Assembly: GCA_902783925.1 (NCBI GenBank)
Contig: CACZSV010000030.1
Coordinates: 1 to 8,958, forward strand
DNA from: an uncultured Coriobacteriaceae bacterium
Lineage (GTDB): Bacteria; Actinomycetota; Coriobacteriia; Coriobacteriales; QAMH01
Direction: 5' to 3'
Length of the DNA stretch: 8,958 bases
This document shows, in pieces, positions 1-5,536 of the stretch; the stretch's first letter is position 1, and the number at the start of each line of letters is the position of its first letter. The notes beneath the pieces are model-generated. The model had not been told where the DNA came from and did no database searches. It saw only the letters and a list, made by a program, of their open reading frames with translations. A program made the position numbers and the translations under genes.

Positions 1-452
1 AGGACGAGCCCGCACCGACGCCTTCGCCCGCCCCGGCTCCCGCCAAGGTCACCATGCACCGCCTGTACAACCCTAACTCGGGCGAGCACTTCTACACCGC
101 GAGCGCCGCCGAGCGCGACAGCGTGGTCGCCGCTGGCTGGAGCTACGAGGGCGTCGGCTGGACGGCGCCCGCCGAGGGCGAGCCGGTCTACCGCCTCTAC
201 AACGCGATTGGCGGCGAGCACCACTACACCACGGACGCCTCCGAGCGCGACATGCTCGTGTCCGCGGGCTGGAACGACGAGGGCACCGGCTGGTACTCCG
301 ACGACGCGCAGGGCGTGCCGGTCTACCGCGAGTACAACCCCAACCAGTTCGCGTGCAACCACAACTACACCGCCAGCCTCGACGAGCACGAGCACCTCGT
401 CTCCATCGGCTGGAACGACGAGGGCGTCGGCTGGTACGGCGTGGCAAACTAA
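1..452 (+). CDS. C-terminal part of a surface/secreted protein with three DUF5648-like repeats (5' end outside window)
   Basis: The reading frame is already open at base 3 and runs to TAA at 450-452, giving 149 visible residues. The first ATG in frame, at 54, lies inside the first repeat and is not a credible start, so the gene begins upstream. The first ~15 residues are a Pro/Ala-rich linker. Three tandem repeats of about 43-45 residues follow, each with the pattern (V)YR-YN-...-H-YT-s--E---L/V-aGW--EG-GW. This is the signature of the DUF5648 repeat family, usually found as the tail of secreted enzymes and cell-wall proteins in Coriobacteriia and Firmicutes, with an unproven wall-binding or adhesion role. 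The third repeat departs from the other two: its SGEHF segment is replaced by a longer segment containing Cys. The coding DNA is visibly richer in G+C (about two thirds in a sampled 60 bases) than the next gene. The catalytic or other upstream domain cannot be seen. Confidence 0.85.
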   Translation, partial: DEPAPTPSPAPAPAKVTMHRLYNPNSGEHFYTASAAERDSVVAAGWSYEGVGWTAPAEGEPVYRLYNAIGGEHHYTTDASERDMLVSAGWNDEGTGWYSDDAQGVPVYREYNPNQFACNHNYTASLDEHEHLVSIGWNDEGVGWYGVAN

Positions 453-496
453 AGGCTCACTAAGCGCATAGCCTGCCGCGATGCGGGCGGAAAACC

Positions 497-530
497 GAGA
501 AGCCCTGGTCAACCCGGGGCTTCTCTTCGT
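497..530 (+). terminator. Strong hairpin terminator after the DUF5648-repeat gene
   Basis: GAGAAGCCC at 497-505 pairs perfectly with GGGCTTCTC at 517-525. Three more pairs (one a G-T wobble) extend the stem to 12 bp around a 5-base loop (TCAAC). The + strand tail (TTCGT) is only weakly T-rich. On the - strand the hairpin is followed by GGTTTT, so it may act in both directions. Its position 45 bases after the stop codon supports a terminator. Confidence 0.75.
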
Positions 531-641
531 ATGGGACAGACCAACATTTTGCCGAGCAGTAGATGCGGTATTGAATTGGTCAAGACGCGGCGTGGTCTTA
601 CCGAGTTGTGGAATTGGCGCCGTTCGTTGGGCTTTCTTTCT

Positions 642-658
642 TATGGTATCGTGAACAT
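642..658 (+). promoter_or_regulatory. Possible -10 element giving a leaderless transporter mRNA
   Basis: TATCGT at 647-652 fits the actinobacterial -10 pattern TANNNT and ends six bases before the ATG at 659, so transcription would start on the A of the start codon. An overlapping TATGGT lies at 642-647. No Shine-Dalgarno sequence precedes 659, as expected for a leaderless message. No convincing -35 box is visible (TTCGTT at 622-627 matches poorly). This is an inference from spacing only. Confidence 0.3.
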
Positions 659-2245
659 ATGTCCAAGACCAAGACAAGCAAGCGTTGCTTTCGGGTTCAA
701 CAGGAGAACCTCGGGGACGTCTGCGCATATGCCAAGGAACTGCTCGATCGTCCAGACGTAAACGATGAAACGGCAAAAGAGACCGTTCTCACTTTCGAAG
801 CGCTGATGCAGAAACTCATGGACTGGGGCCTGGACGAAAACACCGATCTCGAAATATCGGGCACGCATAGGCTTGGAGAATATCGAATCAAGGTTGCCTT
901 CGAAGGAAAGGTCTTTTCGCGCGACGAAGGCACGGCGTTTTCCATAGAAGACCGCATCCTCGACGCCCACGACGACAAGCTCGACTACAGCTACCATTCG
1001 GGCCGCAACGAAATCAGTATCTCGGTGAGAAGGAGCAGCCGCAAGGTGTTGTTCGCCTGCGTGATCGCCTCCCTGTGTGCCATCATCGCATACATTCCCC
1101 TGAGATCTCTTCTCGACGAACAAATGCGCTTGACCATACTCTATGACTACATTCTTCCCATAGAAACGATGTACACAAACGCCGCCCTCATGGTCGGCGC
1201 GCCCATGACCTTCTTTTCGCTTCTCAAAAATCTGACGGACACCTATGTCGTCTCGCAGAGAAGCTCTGGCATACGCCAGCTTCAGGCGCGCACTATCGCG
1301 ACGTCCGCGCTTGCCATATTGCTGGCATTCGTGAGCTTCCTCATCATGATGCTCTTTCTGTTCATCCACCAGGATTACTCTGTTGCACTCGGGAGTCCCA
1401 GCGACTGGTCCTTCGCCGAAATCGTCAGATCGCTCATACCCCCAAGCATCTTCGAACCTTTCGAGTCCATTCTGCCCGTTCCGCTGATAGTCGTGGCTCT
1501 TTTGGTCACCTACGCCATGTGCTCCGCGGGAAAATACTTCAACTCCCTGAGATACGCGATGATGACTTGCTATACGCTCTTCTCTCGCATGTTGCATGTT
1601 GTCATCGCCGTACTGCCGCTCTTCTGCTTTGTCGCGGTCATGGATGCGCTCGTCGATTCGGGTTTTACAGGCATCTTCACTCTCTTCTTCTTCCTCGCCG
1701 TAATCTACCTAGGTTCTTTGCTGCTTTTACTCAGTTATGCCATCAGACTTCGCGCACATGGAGTCAAGGTCATCCCCTTCTTTAGAAAGCTTGTTCCCCT
1801 CCTCCGCGAGAACTTCAGGATTGGCTCGGTTATAGACGCTGCACCGTATAACATTCGCTACTGCACGAGGGTCTTCAAGATGAGCCGCGAAATGCTCGAG
1901 CGAAATATCCCGGTGATCGCCGAAATCAACCTCGACGGCAACTGTTTCATACTCATGCTCTTCACCCTCGTGTTCTTCTTTATTACAAGCACGACACTGC
2001 CGTGGCTCAGCATCATCGTGCTTGCACTATTGATTCTGTTCCTCTCGCTCGGTGCGCCAAATCAGCCGGGAAGCATCCTGATCGGTGTCATGATTATCCT
2101 CATGTACATGAACTCGAGCGAAATGCTCTGCGCTGCCATCTTTGCGGAGGCGTTTTTGGGAAGCGCGCAGAATCTCATTAATGTCTTAGGGGACATGGTC
2201 ATGGTCGCGATCGAAGACAGCAAGGAAAGGCGCTCTCTCGAATAG
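659..2245 (+). CDS. Divergent SDF/DAACS-fold membrane transporter with N-terminal RsbW/GHKL-like domain
   Basis: Encodes 528 residues from ATG 659; the frame is open to a GTG at 608 (545 residues), but neither start has a Shine-Dalgarno. Residues ~8-125 are soluble and follow the order of an RsbW-like ATPase fold: a helix resembling the N-box (EALMQKLMDWG, 47-57), a strand ending in EGKVF (82-86), and a final strand SGRNEISISV (114-123). The rest is membrane-embedded, with hydrophobic segments near 129-147, 168-189, 212-236, 266-287, 310-330, 337-361, 429-443, 446-463 and 474-483. Its motif order matches sodium:dicarboxylate/amino-acid symporters: IPPSIFEPF (260-268), an HP1-like loop (387-396), NLDGN (424-428; family NMDGT), SLGAPNQPGS (463-472; family SIGxxGxPG) and QNLINVLGD (504-512; family RTxxNVTGD). 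Family ion-binding Asn and Asp are kept, but the substrate-binding Arg-Thr is Gln-Asn and the serine-rich HP1 motif is lost. Substrate unknown. The family match is by eye; the transporter reading is fairly firm, the N-terminal one less so. Confidence 0.72.
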   Translation: MSKTKTSKRCFRVQQENLGDVCAYAKELLDRPDVNDETAKETVLTFEALMQKLMDWGLDENTDLEISGTHRLGEYRIKVAFEGKVFSRDEGTAFSIEDRILDAHDDKLDYSYHSGRNEISISVRRSSRKVLFACVIASLCAIIAYIPLRSLLDEQMRLTILYDYILPIETMYTNAALMVGAPMTFFSLLKNLTDTYVVSQRSSGIRQLQARTIATSALAILLAFVSFLIMMLFLFIHQDYSVALGSPSDWSFAEIVRSLIPPSIFEPFESILPVPLIVVALLVTYAMCSAGKYFNSLRYAMMTCYTLFSRMLHVVIAVLPLFCFVAVMDALVDSGFTGIFTLFFFLAVIYLGSLLLLLSYAIRLRAHGVKVIPFFRKLVPLLRENFRIGSVIDAAPYNIRYCTRVFKMSREMLERNIPVIAEINLDGNCFILMLFTLVFFFITSTTLPWLSIIVLALLILFLSLGAPNQPGSILIGVMIILMYMNSSEMLCAAIFAEAFLGSAQNLINVLGDMVMVAIEDSKERRSLE

Positions 2246-2260
2246 GGGGCTGTCCCCTAT
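2242..2260 (+). repeat. Hairpin overlapping the transporter stop codon (REP-like unit, possible terminator)
   Basis: ATAGGGG (2242-2248) pairs perfectly with CCCCTAT (2254-2260) around the loop GCTGT. The left arm includes the TAG stop codon. The core GGGG-N-CTGT-CCCC recurs in the same orientation at 2402-2414. No T-run follows, so it is a weak intrinsic terminator at best. It may instead protect the mRNA 3' end, or be one unit of a dispersed palindromic repeat. Confidence 0.6.
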
Positions 2261-2275
2261 GTTGTCAGTGGAAGG

Positions 2276-2372
2276 GTGCGGGGTTTGCGTCCGCGCGAAG
2301 TTAGAGCCAAAGGAGCGAAAAGACAGTGGCTTTTCGCGACGACGCGCTGAGCGCCGGATGCAAGCCCCGCAC
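2276..2372 (+). repeat. Long structured palindromic element (18-bp outer stem with internal hairpins)
   Basis: 2276-2293 pairs with 2355-2372 over 18 continuous base pairs, two of them G-T wobbles (T2284-G2364 and G2289-T2359). Inside, GCGAAAAG (2315-2322) pairs perfectly with CTTTTCGC (2330-2337) around a 7-base loop, and GCGC-TGA-GCGC (2344-2354) can form a small third hairpin, so a three-way junction is possible. Both wobbles would become A-C mismatches in - strand RNA, which favours a folded RNA read from the + strand, that is, the 3' untranslated region of the transporter mRNA. No protein-coding frame explains it. Whether it is a dispersed repeat or a unique RNA cannot be told from one copy. 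Confidence 0.6.
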
Positions 2373-2398
2373 ACCGATATTCGAAAGACATCTGAACA

Positions 2399-2417
2399 AA
2401 AGGGGACTGTCCCCTTT
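2399..2417 (-). terminator. Probable intrinsic terminator of uvrA (REP-like hairpin)
   Basis: AAAGGGG (2399-2405) and CCCCTTT (2411-2417) form a perfect 7-bp stem with a 5-base loop. Read on the - strand it lies about 8 bases past the uvrA stop and is followed by a T-rich tail (stem end plus TGTT), as in a rho-independent terminator. It shares its GGGG-N-CTGT-CCCC core with the hairpin at 2242-2260, and could also stop + strand transcription coming from the transporter gene. Confidence 0.6.
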
Positions 2418-2425
2418 GCTCAGTT

Positions 2426-5308
2426 CTACAGCAGCCCACGCAGGAAGCGCGCGGTGTGGCTCTCTTTGACTTTCGCGACCTGTTCCGGTGTGCCATACGC
2501 AACGATTGTTCCACCGCCATCGCCGCCCTCTGGCCCGAGGTCGATGATGCGGTCCGCCGCCTTGATGATGTCGAGGTTGTGCTCGATGACGAGCACGGTA
2601 TTGCCTGCGTCTACAAGTCTCTGGAGCACTTCGAGCAGCTGGCGAACATCCTCGAAATGAAGGCCAGTCGTGGGCTCGTCGAGTATGTAGAAGGTCTTGC
2701 CTGTTTGAATTTTCTGCAACTCGCTCGAGAGCTTGACGCGCTGGGCCTCGCCGCCCGAAAGCGTGGTTGCAGGCTGTCCGAGTGTGATGTATCCAAGGCC
2801 GACATCGACGAGCGTCTGCAGTTTTCGTTTGATATTGGGGATGTTCTCGAAAAAGGAAGCGGCTTCGGCAACCGTCATAGAGAGCAGGTCTGCAATCGAC
2901 TTGCCACGATAGGTGACATCGAGTGTCTCGCGGTTGTAACGCGCGCCACCGCAGACCTCGCAGGGCACGTAGATGTCTGGCAGGAAGTGCATCTCAATTT
3001 TGAGCTGGCCGTCGCCCTTACATGCTTCGCAACGGCCCCCGGCAACGTTGAACGAGAAGCGCCCGGCAGAAAATCCCCGTGCGCGGCTTTCGGGTAGGCT
3101 CGCGTACAGCTTGCGGATGTCGTCCCATACGCCAATGTAGGTGGCGGGATTCGAACGGGGCGTGCGGCCGATGGGGGATTGATCGATATTGATTATCTTG
3201 TCGATGAGCTCGACGCCTTCAATTTTGCGGTGTTTACCCACGCGTCTACGCGCATGCATGACCTTGTTCGCGAGCGCCGGGGCAAGCGTATCGGTGACAA
3301 GCGAGCTTTTGCCGCTACCGCTCACTCCGGTGACCACAGTGAGCGTTCCGATTTCAACCTTCACGTTGACGTTTTTGAGGTTGTTCGCGCGGGCGCCCCT
3401 GAGCTTGATGGCGCCCCGATTTGGCTTGCGTCGCTTATCCGGAACGGGCACAGCGCGTTTGCCCGAAAGATATTGCCCGGTTATAGAGCGCTCGCATGAT
3501 GCGATGTCATCGGGCGAGCCTGCGGCTACAATTTCTCCGCCGGCAACGCCAGCACCTGGTCCAATGTCCACTACGTAATCCGCGTCACGTATGGTTTCTT
3601 CGTCATGTTCGACTACGATGACCGTATTGCCAAGGTCACGAAGATGGCGAAGCGTCTCGATGAGGCGCTCGTTATCGCGCTGGTGCAGGCCGATGGACGG
3701 CTCGTCAAGAATATAGAGCACACCCATGAGTCCCGCGCCGATTTGAGTTGCAAGGCGAATGCGCTGCGCCTCGCCGCCGGAAAGCGTCGCGGTGGGACGG
3801 TCGAGCGTCAGGTACTCGAGCCCCACGTCGACGAGGAACTTCAAGCGTGTGCAGACCTCTTTGATGATGGGCTTGCCGATGAGCGCCTGCGTTTCCGTCA
3901 TCTGAATGCCTTTGAAAAACTCGAGTGCGTTGGCCGCGGAAAGCTGGGTTGCCTCGAATATGTTTTTGTCTTCGATGGTGACAGCGAGCACTTCTGGCTT
4001 GAGACGGCTGCCGTTGCAGGTATGGCAGGGGTTGATGGCCATGTACTCCTCGAGACGCGCTCGGGTGCGGTCGCTGTCGCTTTCGTCATGCTTGCGCATG
4101 ATGGCTGCGAGCACCCCCTCCCATCGTGTAAACCAGTATGTGTCGCGTCCGTCGCGCGTCACGTAGTCGATGCGTATTTTTTCGTCGCCCAGGCCGTAGA
4201 GCAGCGCGTCGCGGGTCTTCTTGGGGAGATCTTCCCACGGTGTGTCCATATCGCCGCCAACATGCTTGCAGACAGCAGCGTACATTTGCGGGTAGTAATT
4301 GCTCGATGGGCTGAATAAGGTAATCGCCCCTTCGGAAAGCGTGAGCGTTGCGTCGGGAACGACAAGATCCGGGTCGACTTCCTGACGCGCGCCAAGCCCG
4401 AGACAATCGGGGCAGGCGCCATACGGGGCGTTGAAGCTGAAATCACGGGGGTTGAGCTCGTCGAGTGCGTATTCATGTTCCGGGCACGAGAGCGTGAGAC
4501 TGAACATGTACTCGCCTTCGACCCCTGCCGCTGCTAACGCGCCGGATGAGTGCGCGACATTCGCGTCTTCGGCATCGCCATCTTTGGGCATGACCTTGAC
4601 GAGCACTGTGCCTTTTGTGAGCGTCGTCGCGGTTTCGATAGCCTCGACCAGACGTGCGGTGGCCGTCTCTTTGAGCACGATGCGGTCGATGATGACTTCG
4701 ATATCGTGCTTGAGCTTCTTGTCGAGCTTCAGGCCTTCATCGAGTCGGTGCATTTCGCCATCGATGCGCACGCGGGAAAAACCCTCTTTTGCGAGGTCCT
4801 CGAAGAACTTGACGAACTCGCCTTTACGCCCGCGAACAACAGGGGCCATGACCATGATGCGATCGCCCGGCGTGCTGTGACCCATGATGCGATCTGCTAC
4901 CTGGTCGGCCGTCTGCTTTTCGATGACGCGTCCGCATTCCGGGCAGTGCGGGATGCCGATACGCGCGTAGAGCAGACGCAGGTAATCGTAGATTTCGGTT
5001 ACCGTGCCAACAGTCGAGCGGGGGTTCTTAGAGGTCGTCTTTTGGTCGATGGAAACAGCGGGGGAAAGACCGTCGATGGAATCGATGTCCGGCTTTTCCA
5101 TCTGGCCGAGGAATTGGCGCGCGTAGCTCGAAAGCGATTCGACGTAGCGGCGCTGTCCTTCGGCATAGATCGTGTCAAAAGCGAGCGAGGACTTGCCAGA
5201 TCCAGAAAGGCCCGTGAACACGACGAGCTTGTCGCGTGGGATTTCGAGGTCGATATCCTTAAGATTATGCTGACGTGCGCCTTTGATGACTATTGTTTCG
5301 GAAGCCAT
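2426..5308 (-). CDS. uvrA: UvrABC excinuclease subunit A (UvrA)
   Basis: UvrA is the ATPase dimer that finds bulky DNA lesions and loads UvrB in cytoplasmic nucleotide excision repair. The 960 residues are close to E. coli UvrA (940). Both ABC modules are complete: Walker A GLSGSGKSS (33-41) and GVSGSGKSS (661-669), signatures LSGGEAQRIRL (509-519) and LSGGEAQRVKL (850-860), and Walker B YILDEP (532-537 and 874-879). The second zinc module is CxxC/CxxC (C760, C763, C783, C786). The first reads CPEH (275-278) and CPDC (299-302), with His replacing one usual Cys. The conserved GRTPRSNPATY stretch is at 714-724. I chose ATG at 5308 because MASETIVIKGARQHNL matches typical UvrA N-termini and AGGG lies 7 bases upstream; the frame continues to an ATG at 5473, but those 55 residues are unlike UvrA. 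uvrB and uvrC are not adjacent. No actinobacterial LexA box (GAAC-N4-GTTC) is visible upstream. No lesion or frameshift is seen. Confidence 0.98.
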   Translation of the reverse strand: MASETIVIKGARQHNLKDIDLEIPRDKLVVFTGLSGSGKSSLAFDTIYAEGQRRYVESLSSYARQFLGQMEKPDIDSIDGLSPAVSIDQKTTSKNPRSTVGTVTEIYDYLRLLYARIGIPHCPECGRVIEKQTADQVADRIMGHSTPGDRIMVMAPVVRGRKGEFVKFFEDLAKEGFSRVRIDGEMHRLDEGLKLDKKLKHDIEVIIDRIVLKETATARLVEAIETATTLTKGTVLVKVMPKDGDAEDANVAHSSGALAAAGVEGEYMFSLTLSCPEHEYALDELNPRDFSFNAPYGACPDCLGLGARQEVDPDLVVPDATLTLSEGAITLFSPSSNYYPQMYAAVCKHVGGDMDTPWEDLPKKTRDALLYGLGDEKIRIDYVTRDGRDTYWFTRWEGVLAAIMRKHDESDSDRTRARLEEYMAINPCHTCNGSRLKPEVLAVTIEDKNIFEATQLSAANALEFFKGIQMTETQALIGKPIIKEVCTRLKFLVDVGLEYLTLDRPTATLSGGEAQRIRLATQIGAGLMGVLYILDEPSIGLHQRDNERLIETLRHLRDLGNTVIVVEHDEETIRDADYVVDIGPGAGVAGGEIVAAGSPDDIASCERSITGQYLSGKRAVPVPDKRRKPNRGAIKLRGARANNLKNVNVKVEIGTLTVVTGVSGSGKSSLVTDTLAPALANKVMHARRRVGKHRKIEGVELIDKIINIDQSPIGRTPRSNPATYIGVWDDIRKLYASLPESRARGFSAGRFSFNVAGGRCEACKGDGQLKIEMHFLPDIYVPCEVCGGARYNRETLDVTYRGKSIADLLSMTVAEAASFFENIPNIKRKLQTLVDVGLGYITLGQPATTLSGGEAQRVKLSSELQKIQTGKTFYILDEPTTGLHFEDVRQLLEVLQRLVDAGNTVLVIEHNLDIIKAADRIIDLGPEGGDGGGTIVAYGTPEQVAKVKESHTARFLRGLL

Positions 5309-5352
5309 AGACCATCCCTGATAATGTGTCTCGATGTGATTGAAGCACTCTA

Positions 5353-5374
5353 TCATGCCTGGGGTCAGGCATGA
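5353..5374. promoter_or_regulatory. Perfect inverted repeat in the uvrA/glnN divergent region (candidate operator)
   Basis: TCATGCCTG (5353-5361) and CAGGCATGA (5366-5374) are perfect inverted 9-mers separated by GGGT. The site is centred about 55 bases upstream of the uvrA start, next to a TAGAGT-like - strand -10 candidate. It could be an operator or a 5'-leader hairpin of uvrA. It does not match the LexA consensus of Actinobacteria or Gram-positive bacteria that I know. The remaining spacer (5375-5536) shows only the glnN signals listed separately. Confidence 0.4.
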
Positions 5375-5490
5375 GGGAATTGTTCGCGATTCGTGAGAAA
5401 CGACCATATATTTGGTTGTTTGCGTGCGCGGCCTGCCGTAGCTGCAGTGCGCCGCAAGGCCCGTTCTCGGCAAACAGCACGCGCTTAGGT

Positions 5491-5526
5491 TAAACTACAG
5501 TCCATTATTGATGAGGGCTAAAGGAG
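5491..5526 (+). promoter_or_regulatory. glnN -10 candidate and Shine-Dalgarno
   Basis: TAAACT at 5491-5496 fits TANNNT and is the best -10 candidate; no good -35 is spaced with it. AAAGGAG at 5520-5526 is a strong Shine-Dalgarno ending 10 bases before the ATG at 5537, which settles that start. The leader would be about 30-35 bases, too short for a riboswitch. Confidence 0.45.
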
Positions 5527-5536
5527 CAATACACCC

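Noticed and set aside
641..1597. A 318-residue open frame antisense to the transporter gene
   Set aside because: No recognisable domain; the + strand frame shows clear membrane segments and family motifs, so this is a shadow frame.
2257..2660. Small open frames (about 87 and 133 residues) over the transporter-uvrA spacer
   Set aside because: They run through the palindromic element and into uvrA, with no ribosome binding site or recognisable protein family.
3141..3160. A tRNA T-arm-like string (- strand: CCCCGTTCGAATCCCGCCAC), suggesting a tRNA 3' end or integrase attachment site
   Set aside because: It encodes the universally conserved GRTPRSNPATY segment of UvrA; no acceptor, D or anticodon arm surrounds it and uvrA is intact across it.
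4550..5374. A 274-residue + strand frame (and another at 3605-4318) inside uvrA
   Set aside because: Both are opposite conserved UvrA coding sequence and show no family motifs; shadow frames.
5309..5473. 55-residue N-terminal extension of UvrA starting at ATG 5473
   Set aside because: The residues do not resemble UvrA, the segment holds the intergenic palindrome, and ATG 5308 has a ribosome binding site and the family's usual N-terminus.
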